A stretch of 64,000 bases of DNA. Origin: Nocardioides sp. Root682. Its GTDB lineage: Bacteria > Actinomycetota > Actinomycetes > Propionibacteriales > Nocardioidaceae. Numbering within the stretch: the first letter of the stretch is position 1; every line of letters begins with the position of its first letter. The notes beneath the pieces are model-generated. The model did no database searches and was not told where the DNA came from. It worked only from the letters and a program-made list of their open reading frames with translations. Shown piece by piece: positions 52,783 to 60,189 of the stretch. Made by a program: the position numbers and the translations under genes. The DNA lies in contig NZ_LMHJ01000001.1 in the NCBI RefSeq assembly GCF_001427795.1, positions 1,575,664 to 1,639,663 of the forward strand, in the 5' to 3' direction.

Positions 52783-54048
52783 TCAAAATACCGGTGCACC
52801 GGCATTTTCGGGCCGGAGGACGACCACGGGCGTCCGGCGCTCCGCGAACGCCCGTACGGCGACCGCCGCGACCACACCCACGAGCACCAGCAGCCCGCTC
52901 ACGACCAGGGTCCAGCGGGCGCCGTACTGCTCCCCGATCCAGCCGATCACGGGGGCGCCGAGCGGCGTTCCACCCATCACGATGGTCATGTAGATCGCCA
53001 TCACGCGCCCGCGCAGCGCCGGGTCGGACTCGACCTGGAGGAGAGCGTTGCACGAGTTCAGCACGGTGATCACCGAGAACCCCAGGAGCGGGCACAGCAG
53101 CACGAAGGTGAGGTACGACGGCATGAGACCGGCCGCGATCTCTACCAGGCCGAACGCCACCGCCGCCCCGAGCAGCAGCCTGACCCGCACCCGCGAGCGC
53201 CCGGCCGCGACCAGGGCGCCGGTCAGCGAGCCGACGGCGAGCGCGGAGCCCAGGACGCCGTACTCGGTGGCGCCCTTGTCGAAGATGTCGGTGGCCATCA
53301 GTGCCGAGGTGATCTGGAAGTTCATGCCGAACGTCCCGATGAAGAACACGAGCACCAGGATCATCAGCATCTTCGGCTCGCTGCGTACGTAGGCGAAGCC
53401 GGCGCGCAGCATCCCGGGCGCACGGGCCACGGGGCGCGGGGAGTGGAGGCCGGCCGCATCCATCCGGCGCAGCTGGAGGATCACTGCCGCGTAGGACACG
53501 GCGTTGACCAGGATGACCCATCCGGTCGCGCGCATGCCGCCACCGCCGAGACCGATGAGCAGGCCGGCGAGTCCGGGGCCGACCATCCGGGCGGCGTTGA
53601 AGGCGGCCGAGTTCAGGCTGACCGCATTGGCGACGTCGTCCGCGCCGACCATCTCGGAGACGAACGCCTGGCGCGCCGGCGCGTCGAAGGCCGCGCCGAT
53701 CCCGAAGACGAAGGCGAGCAGGTAGACGTGCCACGTCTCGGCGACACCGAGAGCGGCGATGACTCCGAGGGCCAGGGCGGATCCGGCCATCACGGCCTGG
53801 GTGACCTGCAGCAGGCGGCGCTTGGAGAAGCGGTCGGCCACGACGCCGGCGTACGGCGACAGCAGGAGAACCGGGAGGAACTGGAGGCCGGTCGTGATGC
53901 CGAGCGCGGCACCGCCGTTGCCGGGGATGGTCAGGACCAGCCAGTCCTGGGCGATGCGCTGCATCCAAGTCCCGATGTTGGAGACCAGGCTGCCCGCGAA
54001 GTACAGGCGGTAGTTGTGGTGGGCCAGGGAGCGGAATCGGGGGCTCGT
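52783..54048 (-). CDS. MFS transporter with apparent ACG start
   Basis: The 421-residue protein has 12 membrane segments and the MFS motif VADRFSKRRLLQ after helix 2; NYRLYFAGSLVSNIGTWMQRIAQDWLVL is typical of the enterobactin exporter (EntS)-like group. It lies 19 bp after marR on the same strand, suggesting a MarR-controlled efflux pump. There is no ATG, GTG or TTG in frame where the protein must begin; the codon seven bases after AGGAG is ACG (54046-54048). A start at 54288 would overlap most of marR's 3' half and add unrelated sequence. Confidence 0.85.
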   Translation of the reverse strand, partial: TSPRFRSLAHHNYRLYFAGSLVSNIGTWMQRIAQDWLVLTIPGNGGAALGITTGLQFLPVLLLSPYAGVVADRFSKRRLLQVTQAVMAGSALALGVIAALGVAETWHVYLLAFVFGIGAAFDAPARQAFVSEMVGADDVANAVSLNSAAFNAARMVGPGLAGLLIGLGGGGMRATGWVILVNAVSYAAVILQLRRMDAAGLHSPRPVARAPGMLRAGFAYVRSEPKMLMILVLVFFIGTFGMNFQITSALMATDIFDKGATEYGVLGSALAVGSLTGALVAAGRSRVRVRLLLGAAVAFGLVEIAAGLMPSYLTFVLLCPLLGFSVITVLNSCNALLQVESDPALRGRVMAIYMTIVMGGTPLGAPVIGWIGEQYGARWTLVVSGLLVLVGVVAAVAVRAFAERRTPVVVLRPENAGAPVF

Positions 54049-54067
54049 GGCGGGGCTCCTTCTGTTC

Positions 54068-54526
54068 TCAGAGGGTCTGTTCGGATTCGGCCAGCCGCTG
54101 GAGGATCGGGGCGGCGCGGCGCAGGATGTCGCGCTCGTCGGAGGGGAGCTCCTCCAGGCGCATCGACAACCAACGGTCCCGGCGCGCGGCGTCGGCCAGC
54201 ACGACCGCCCGACCCGCGTCGGTGATGCGTACGACGACCTGCCGGCCGTCGTCGGGGTGGTCGTGCCGTTCGACGAGTCCCCGCTCACCGAGTGCGGTGA
54301 CGGTGCGGGTCATGGTCGGCGGCCGCACCTGTTCGCGCGTGGCCAGCGCTCCCACGGTCTGGTCGCCCCGACCGTGCAGGACCCACAGCACCGCCATCGC
54401 GGTCAGGCTGAGGTCGTTGTCCGGGTGGCGCTCGCGCACCAGCCGGCGCCGCAGGCGCATGACCGAGAAGCGGAGCTCGGTCGCGAGCCCTGCTGTCGAA
54501 CGCACGTGCTTGTCCAGGATCGGCAT
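54068..54526 (-). CDS. MarR-family transcriptional regulator
   Basis: The 152-residue protein has the winged-helix of MarR: LSLTAMAVLWVLHGRG, QTVGALATREQVRPPTMTRTVTALGERGLVERHDHPDDGRQVVVRITDAG. The wing DDGRQVVV and following helix are intact. It probably represses itself and the downstream MFS gene. ATG at 54526 is chosen because TATAGT lies six bases upstream; an ATG at 54544 would start inside the operator-like repeats. Confidence 0.88.
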   Translation of the reverse strand: MPILDKHVRSTAGLATELRFSVMRLRRRLVRERHPDNDLSLTAMAVLWVLHGRGDQTVGALATREQVRPPTMTRTVTALGERGLVERHDHPDDGRQVVVRITDAGRAVVLADAARRDRWLSMRLEELPSDERDILRRAAPILQRLAESEQTL

Positions 54527-54529
54527 GTC

Positions 54530-54557
54530 GTTACTATAAGTCATTACCTTGCGTAAC
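54530..54557 (-). promoter_or_regulatory. marR promoter with overlapping operator-like repeats
   Basis: The -10 box TATAGT (minus strand, 54538-54533) lies six bases from the ATG. It is embedded between inverted GTTAC (54530-54534) and GTAAC (54553-54557), with a nested TTAC-CTTGC-GTAA. This is a plausible autoregulatory MarR site. Confidence 0.5.
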
Positions 54558-54605
54558 TATTCCCGGTCGTGTCCCCGTCACGCACAGCGCACCGCCGCGG
54601 CGGCG

Positions 54606-54611
54606 TACGAT
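54606..54611 (+). promoter_or_regulatory. -10 box of the DUF2530 gene, leaderless
   Basis: TACGAT six bases before the GTG at 54618. Confidence 0.5.
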
Positions 54612-54617
54612 CGAACC

Positions 54618-54908
54618 GTGGAGCTCCGAGACGACCAGCCGACCCAGCACGAGATCGGCAACCGCACCTACCTGATCGCTCCCGTCGAACCCCTCGACGT
54701 CGACGGGGTGCGGACCGTCCAGGTCGGCACCGGGCTCTTCCTGCTGGCCTTCCTCGGACTGCTGCCGTTCTGGGGCCGCCTCGAGGAGGAGGGCCAGACC
54801 TGGCTGCTGTGGATGTGCCTCACCGGCGTCGGCCTCGGCCTCCTCGGGACCGAGTACTGCAAGCGTCGGCGCGTCATCCGCACCGAACGCGCGTCCGATG
54901 GCGAGTGA
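54618..54908 (+). CDS. DUF2530 membrane protein
   Basis: The 96-residue protein has a soluble N-terminus ending PVEPLDVDGVRTVQVGT and two membrane segments (LFLLAFLGLLPF and LLWMCLTGVGLGLLG), closing with a basic CKRRRVIR tail. This is the actinobacterial DUF2530 family, function unknown. GTG at 54618 is supported by a -10 box six bases upstream. It overlaps the next gene by 11 bp. Confidence 0.88.
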   Translation: MELRDDQPTQHEIGNRTYLIAPVEPLDVDGVRTVQVGTGLFLLAFLGLLPFWGRLEEEGQTWLLWMCLTGVGLGLLGTEYCKRRRVIRTERASDGE

Positions 54909-55521
54909 GCTCCCTCCGACCCGGTGGGCCCTCGGCGGGGCGAAGAACAGCGGCTACGGCGTCCGCTTCGCTGAGCTGATCAGCCAGGGCAAGGACATCG
55001 ACGGCGAGGCTCGTCTGGCCGACACGCTCCTCGACCGGGGCGCCCGCGTCCTCGACGCCGGCTCCGGCATCGGACGAGTGGGCGGATACCTCCAGGCCCG
55101 CGGCCACCAGGTCCTGGCAGCCGAGCCCGACCCGGCGCTGGTGGCGCAGTCGCACGACCTCCATCCCGAGCTGGTCGTCGTACCGCTCGAGATCCTGGCG
55201 CTCACTCCGGAGGCCGTCGCCGCAGCGGGTGGTCCGGACTCCTTCGACCTCGTGGTCTGCGTCGGGAACGTCCTCACGTTCGTCGCCGACGGCACCGAGG
55301 TGGCCGTCCTCCAGCGCCTGCGCGACCTCCTCGCACCGGGTGGGCGGATCCTCGCGGGCTTCCACCTCCGGGGCGGGCCGAGCACGGCGCGGCCCTACTC
55401 CCCCGAGGAGTTCATCGCCGACGCCACGTCAGCGGGCCTGCGGATCGACCACCGCTTCGGTGGGTACGACCTGCGACCGGTCGACGACGAGTACGCCGTC
55501 TGGCTGCTCAGCCTGGCGTGA
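54898..55521 (+). CDS. class I SAM-dependent methyltransferase
   Basis: The 207-residue protein has motif I RVLDAGSGIGRVGGYLQARG, motif II acidic residue VLAAEPDPAL, and motif IV-like FDLVVCVGNVLTFV. The substrate is not evident. It overlaps the DUF2530 gene by 11 bp, so the two are co-expressed; this pair is common in actinobacteria. Confidence 0.85.
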   Translation: MASELPPTRWALGGAKNSGYGVRFAELISQGKDIDGEARLADTLLDRGARVLDAGSGIGRVGGYLQARGHQVLAAEPDPALVAQSHDLHPELVVVPLEILALTPEAVAAAGGPDSFDLVVCVGNVLTFVADGTEVAVLQRLRDLLAPGGRILAGFHLRGGPSTARPYSPEEFIADATSAGLRIDHRFGGYDLRPVDDEYAVWLLSLA

Positions 55522-55535
55522 GACGCGTCTCGCGC

Positions 55536-56312
55536 CTAGAACGTCTCGAGGTCCTCGGTGCCGATGGTGTCGACCACCGGCGGGGCCGGGGGCTGCGACT
55601 GCTGCCGCTTGCTGAGGCGGACCTCGGAGTGGGCGCCACAACCGTGCTGGAAGGCCACCACGCGGGCGTCGTCGTTGGCGTCGCCGTTGGCGCAGACGCC
55701 GAACATCTCGGACAGCGGGCCGGCGAGGCGGACCAGGAACCCGCAGGAGTAGCACTGGTGCGGGGCCGACTTCGCGATCGGCGCCTCCGGGCCGGAGTCG
55801 CCGTCGTACCAGCGCTCGGCGGCGATGTCGCGGCCCTCCGGGGAGAGCACGCGGACCCGCCCGAGGCCGAGGTCCTTGGCCACCTCGCGGATCTGGGCCT
55901 TCTCGTCGGTGTCGAGCGGGTCGTCGCCGAAGGAGTACGTCGGCACGAGGCGCGGGTCCTCGTCGGAGACGGGAAGCAGGTCGCCGGGCGAGAGGTCGCC
56001 GGGCTGCAGGCGGTCGCGGTAGGGCACCCAGGCGGGAGCGATGATCGCTTCGGCGCCGGGCAGCAGCACGACCTCCACCACGGTCACCTTGCGCTGGCGG
56101 GACGCCCGCGTGAGGGTCACCGCCCACTGCCAGCCGTGGTAGCCCTTGCGGTTGCACCCGAAGAGGTGGGTGACGACCCGCAGGCCGTCGACCTGGTGGC
56201 CGAGGTGGTCGCCCACGTCAGCGGCGTCGACCTCGTGGAGCAGCGCGGTGCGCGCTTCATCAACGGCGTCGGCCGCGACGGCGTCAGTCAACTTGCGCTC
56301 GAGTGTGGACAC
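55536..56312 (-). CDS. DUF3027 protein
   Basis: The 258-residue protein matches DUF3027: VDGLRVVTHLFGCNRKGYHGWQWAVTLTRA, APAWVPYRDRLQPGDLSPGDLLP, and the Cys region HQCYSCGFLVRLAGPLSEMFGVCANGDANDDARVVAFQHGCGAHSE, which may bind zinc. Function unknown. GTG at 56312 is favoured over the ATG at 56324 because GATGCT lies seven bases upstream. Confidence 0.88.
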   Translation of the reverse strand: MSTLERKLTDAVAADAVDEARTALLHEVDAADVGDHLGHQVDGLRVVTHLFGCNRKGYHGWQWAVTLTRASRQRKVTVVEVVLLPGAEAIIAPAWVPYRDRLQPGDLSPGDLLPVSDEDPRLVPTYSFGDDPLDTDEKAQIREVAKDLGLGRVRVLSPEGRDIAAERWYDGDSGPEAPIAKSAPHQCYSCGFLVRLAGPLSEMFGVCANGDANDDARVVAFQHGCGAHSEVRLSKRQQSQPPAPPVVDTIGTEDLETF

Positions 56313-56403
56313 GAGGCACAGCATCCCTCATTCGGGCGATCCTCGTCACGTCGGGGGCCGCGGCGGGAAGTCGGGGGGTGTGGGTTCGCCAGCAACAGGC
56401 AAG

Positions 56404-57885
56404 ATGGACACCGTGAGCCATCCGCCTCCGCCACCGCCACCACCACCGCCGCCGCCGCGCGACGGAACGGGTGCGGTGTCGGACGCCGAGATGAGCGAAA
56501 CGGGGTCCATGCGCGCCGTCGGGGCAGGCCTCGGGACCGGGGCGAAGGCCACGGCTCGCGGCCTCAAGGCCACCGCGGCGGTGACCGGGCGCGCCAGTCG
56601 CGCAACCTTCCTGCAGGCAAGGAAGGCCGCGGGCGCCCAGGGCGCGGAACGCTCCGGGCTGAAGCGCCTGATCGAGCTGCACGCCTTCAACGCCGCCGGT
56701 GACTCCGCCTTCGCCATCGCCCTGGCCGGCACCGTCTTCTTCGCTGGAGCCACCAGCGGCGAACGGGGACCGGTCCTGTTGTTCCTGGGTCTGACCATGG
56801 TGCCGTTCGCCATCGTCGCCCCGCTGATCGGGCCGTTCCTCGACCGCTTCAGCCACGGGCGACGCTGGGCCATCGGCGCCACCTTCGCCCTGCGCGCGTT
56901 CCTGTGCTGGGTGCTGGCCGGGACGCTGACCGACGGCTCACCGTGGTTCTACGTCGCCGCGCTGGGCGTGCTGGTGTCGTCGAAGGCGTACGGCGTCGCC
57001 AAGGCGTCCGCCGTACCCCGACTGCTCCCCCACGAGATCACCCTCGTGAAGGCGAACGGCCGCGTGGCCCTCGCCGGCGTGGTGGGCGCGTGCGTGTCGG
57101 CCCCGCTCGCGGGCGCGGCGTACTGGATCGGTCCCGAGTGGGCCTGCCGCTACGCCTTCGTCGTGTTCGCCGTGGGCACGGTCGCCGCGATCCTGCTGCC
57201 GGGCCAGGTCGACTCCTCCACCGGCGAGGAGTCCGTCGAGGCCCCCCGTGACTCCGTGACCGGGGCACGTCGTACGACCGGACTGCCGCCGAAGGTTGCC
57301 TTCGCCCTGCGCGCCAACTGCGGACCTCGTCTGCTGTCCGGCTTCCTCACCATGTTCATGACCTTCGTGCTGACCACGGAGCCCCTGGACGGCTGGGAGA
57401 GCACGACCAAGTCGACCGTGCTGCTGGGCCTGGTCATCGGAGGTGCCGGCCTGGGCAACACGATCGGCATCTTCGTGGCCTCGCTCGCACGCAAGATCAA
57501 CCCGGTCGTGATGGTGGTCGTCGCGCTGCTCGCCGACATCGTCGCCCTGGTGTTCGCGACGATCGTCTACAGCCCGCTACCGCTGATCGTCCTCGGCCTG
57601 ACGGTCGGCCTGATGCAGTACCTCGCCAAGGTCTCGCTGGACTCCACCATCCAGACCGGCGTCCCCGCGAGTGCCCACGCGAGCGCCTTCGCCAAGGGCG
57701 ACACCACGCTGCAGCTGGCGTGGGTGGTCGGCGGCTTCCTCGGCGTGATCCTGTCCTACCCCGCAGTCAACGACTTCGGGCTGGCCTTCGCCGCGGTGCT
57801 GGTGACCGCCTGGGCGGTCTTCGTGCTGCGCAGCGCGCCGCACAAGCGGAGCAGCAGGCAGGGCCCGCCGCTCCCTGCCGCTTAG
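56404..57885 (+). CDS. MFS transporter with proline-rich N-terminus
   Basis: The 493-residue protein opens with twelve consecutive prolines, then a 70-residue Ala/Gly-rich cytoplasmic segment, then about 12 membrane helices (LALAGTVFFAG, VAPLIGPFLDRFSHGRRWAIG, VGACVSAPLAGAAYWI). The DRFSHGRR loop is the MFS motif. It is adjacent to DUF3027, a pairing seen in actinobacteria. Substrate unknown. GTG at 56413 with a CAAGAT box seven bases upstream is an equally good start. Confidence 0.85.
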   Translation: MDTVSHPPPPPPPPPPPPRDGTGAVSDAEMSETGSMRAVGAGLGTGAKATARGLKATAAVTGRASRATFLQARKAAGAQGAERSGLKRLIELHAFNAAGDSAFAIALAGTVFFAGATSGERGPVLLFLGLTMVPFAIVAPLIGPFLDRFSHGRRWAIGATFALRAFLCWVLAGTLTDGSPWFYVAALGVLVSSKAYGVAKASAVPRLLPHEITLVKANGRVALAGVVGACVSAPLAGAAYWIGPEWACRYAFVVFAVGTVAAILLPGQVDSSTGEESVEAPRDSVTGARRTTGLPPKVAFALRANCGPRLLSGFLTMFMTFVLTTEPLDGWESTTKSTVLLGLVIGGAGLGNTIGIFVASLARKINPVVMVVVALLADIVALVFATIVYSPLPLIVLGLTVGLMQYLAKVSLDSTIQTGVPASAHASAFAKGDTTLQLAWVVGGFLGVILSYPAVNDFGLAFAAVLVTAWAVFVLRSAPHKRSSRQGPPLPAA

Positions 57886-57889
57886 TGGG

Positions 57890-58285
57890 TCAGAGCTCCA
57901 GTTCGTCAGCCAGCGCGCGGAGCACCTTCGCGACCGGCTGGGCCGCGCGACGATCGGGGTGGCGACCGTGGCGGTAGGCCTCGCCGACGCCGTCAAGCAG
58001 GCGGATCAGGTCCTCGACGATCAGGACCATGTCCTCCGGCGACTTGCGGCGGGCGTTCTGCTGGTTGCGGGAGACCGAGGCAGGCGCGTCGATGAGCTTG
58101 ACCTGGAGCGCCTGGTCGCCGCGACGACCCTGGGCGATCCCGAACTCGACCTTGGTGCCCGCCTTGAGGGTGGTGACGCCCTCGGGCAGCGCGTCGGAGC
58201 GCACGTAGACGTCCGCGCCGCCGTCCTGGGAGAGGAAGCCGAAGCCCTTCTCCGTGTCGTACCACTTCACCTTGCCACTCGGCAC
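57890..58285 (-). CDS. cold-shock domain protein with C-terminal extension
   Basis: The 131-residue protein has a CSD at 1-67 with RNP1 KGFGFLS; RNP2 is DVYVRSD, with Arg where CspA has His. The extra 60 residues (basic, then helical VLIVEDLIRLLDGVGEAYRHGRHPDRRAAQPVAKVLRALADELEL) occur in actinobacterial CspB-like proteins. It binds single-stranded RNA/DNA. Convergent with the MFS gene, four bases apart. Confidence 0.92.
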   Translation of the reverse strand: MPSGKVKWYDTEKGFGFLSQDGGADVYVRSDALPEGVTTLKAGTKVEFGIAQGRRGDQALQVKLIDAPASVSRNQQNARRKSPEDMVLIVEDLIRLLDGVGEAYRHGRHPDRRAAQPVAKVLRALADELEL

Positions 58286-58380
58286 GGTCTCGACCTTCCT
58301 CGCTGATCACACAGTTCCCGCGGGCCTGACGGCTCGCGAGGGCACATGTTAGTGGTCGTGGGTGATCGGGACCGACGTCG

Positions 58381-58386
58381 TACCCT
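58381..58386 (+). promoter_or_regulatory. -10 box of the GNAT gene, leaderless
   Basis: TACCCT seven bases before the GTG at 58394. Confidence 0.45.
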
Positions 58387-58393
58387 CGCGGAC

Positions 58394-58990
58394 GTGGGAA
58401 GCGAACCGTCACCGCCGCAACTTCTGCCCCCTCCGCTGCCGTTGCGGACCGAGCGTCTCGTGCTGCGCACGGTGGTCGCCGACGACCGGGAGGCGATCGG
58501 GTCCTACTGCGCCGACCCCGAGGTGACCCGCTACCTGCCGTTCCCGGCGCTCGACGACGAAGGCCTGACGAAGCGGATGGATCGCCTGGTGGCGGCGACC
58601 GCACCCTCGGCCGTCGGGGAGTTCCTGGCGCTGGCCGTCGAGCTCGACGGAGTGCTCATCGGCGACCTGATGCTCCGCTTCGGCGCCAGCCACGGACCGG
58701 GCGACGCCCCGTCGATCGGTGAGCTCGGCTGGGTCTTCGCCCCGGAGCACGCCCGCCGCGGGTTCGCCACGGAGGCCGCTCGCGCCCTCATCGACCTCGC
58801 GTTCGGGCACTACCCGCTGCACCGCGTGATGGCCCAGCTCGACCCACGCAACACGGCCTCCGCCGCGCTGTGCGAGCGGTTGGGGATGCTCCACGAGGCG
58901 CACACCCGCGAGGACTTCGCCGACCGCGACGGCACCTGGGGCGACACGGCCGTCTACGGCCTGCTCCGGCGGGAGTGGGCGGCGCTGTAG
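58394..58990 (+). CDS. GNAT-family N-acetyltransferase (RimJ/RimL-like)
   Basis: The 198-residue protein has LRTERLVLRTVVADDREAI, the acetyl-CoA loop WVFAPEHARRGFATEAARALIDLAF and HRVMAQLDPRNTASAALCERLGM. It transfers acetyl from acetyl-CoA to an amine, possibly a protein N-terminus or a drug. The GTG at 58394 has a -10 box seven bases upstream; an in-frame ATG at 58346 lacks support. Confidence 0.88.
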   Translation: MGSEPSPPQLLPPPLPLRTERLVLRTVVADDREAIGSYCADPEVTRYLPFPALDDEGLTKRMDRLVAATAPSAVGEFLALAVELDGVLIGDLMLRFGASHGPGDAPSIGELGWVFAPEHARRGFATEAARALIDLAFGHYPLHRVMAQLDPRNTASAALCERLGMLHEAHTREDFADRDGTWGDTAVYGLLRREWAAL

Positions 58991-59004
58991 CTCGCCGACT
59001 TGGC

Positions 59005-60162
59005 TCAGCTCGCGCGTTCGACGCGCATCATCCGGTCACCGAACCGGACGACATCACCGGCGAGCAGGGTGCTCGGACGCCCGGGCGTGAGTGACTTCGA
59101 CATGCCCCCGCGGACCACGAAGGACCCGTTGGTCGAGCCACGGTCCATCACGACCAGGGCACCGTCGGGCGCGACCTGGAACTGCGCGTGGGTCTTGGAC
59201 AGCGACATGTCCGAGGAGCGCAGGGGTACGACGTGGCGCACCGGCTCGCCCGGGCGTGGCTCGGGTCGGCGGCCGACGAGTGCGAGGCCCTCGACCACGA
59301 ACGCCTCCCCCGAGTCGAACGACACCTTCCACCGCACCGACGGGGGTGCGGCAGGAGCAGGAGCGGCCAGTGCCGGCGCGGGGGCCTTCCGGACCGGCTG
59401 CGCGGGCGGCGGCGCAGCCGCGGGTGCGGCGCGATGTGCTCCGGGATCCGGCGCGGCCACGACGGGCGGCCGTGCGGGGGCCGGGGGCGGAGCCGGGGCC
59501 TGACGCACGACGGGTGCCGGAGCAGGAGCCGGTGTGATCGGAGCGGGAGCCGGTACGGGCGCGGGCGCAGCCGCCGGGGTGGGAATCGGGGTCGGCACCG
59601 GGATCGACTCGGGCGCCGGGACCGGCACCAGCCGCATCGCCGTGAGGTTCACGATCTGCTGCGGGCGGTCATCGACCTCGTCGGCCGCGACCGGCATCGG
59701 ACGGACGTCGACCACGACGGCGTCACCGATCTGGTCGTGCAGGGCGCGACGCTGCCTGGTGGGATCCGCCGCCGCTGTCCACGCCAGCGTGGCCAGGCCC
59801 ATGCCCACGGTCGGGATGCCAGCGACGCCGAGCGCCAGTGAACGCCCGGTCGCGGCCAGCACACCGATCGGGCGCCCCGTGGTCCGTCGTACGACGCGAA
59901 GCCCGACCAGGGCCTTGCCCGGCGTCAGCCCGGTCGTACCGACCACCACCGCGGTCACCAGGCCGATCAGGACCACCGCCCCGACGAACGACGCCAGGGC
60001 GATCCACACGTCATCACGCGCCGCGAAGCGCCAGACCGCGACGCCGATCCCGGCCGCGATCCCCCACCCGATCGCACGATCGAGCACGAACGCCGAGAAG
60101 CGTCGGTCGAGCTCGGCCGGTGGAAACATCACCGGCTCCGCCGTGGGCGGGACGAGGGACAT
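59005..60162 (-). CDS. RDD-FHA membrane protein
   Basis: The 385-residue protein has an RDD domain (about 18-150) with four hydrophobic segments and ELDRRFSAFVLDRAIGWG, a 120-residue Pro/Ala linker, and a C-terminal FHA domain (about 285-383) with ALVGRRPEP, SDMSLSKTHAQF and MDRGSTNGSF. FHA domains bind phosphothreonine. It is the last gene of a three-gene operon with PP2C and another FHA protein. Confidence 0.9.
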   Translation of the reverse strand: MSLVPPTAEPVMFPPAELDRRFSAFVLDRAIGWGIAAGIGVAVWRFAARDDVWIALASFVGAVVLIGLVTAVVVGTTGLTPGKALVGLRVVRRTTGRPIGVLAATGRSLALGVAGIPTVGMGLATLAWTAAADPTRQRRALHDQIGDAVVVDVRPMPVAADEVDDRPQQIVNLTAMRLVPVPAPESIPVPTPIPTPAAAPAPVPAPAPITPAPAPAPVVRQAPAPPPAPARPPVVAAPDPGAHRAAPAAAPPPAQPVRKAPAPALAAPAPAAPPSVRWKVSFDSGEAFVVEGLALVGRRPEPRPGEPVRHVVPLRSSDMSLSKTHAQFQVAPDGALVVMDRGSTNGSFVVRGGMSKSLTPGRPSTLLAGDVVRFGDRMMRVERAS

Positions 60163-60189
60163 GAATGCGCTCCGAGTAGCGGTGGCCCG

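Noticed and set aside
54049..54288. MFS start at 54288
   Set aside because: Would overlap marR by over 200 bp in another frame with low-complexity Ser/Thr/Arg sequence not seen in MFS proteins; the Shine-Dalgarno at 54056-54060 argues for a start at 54048.
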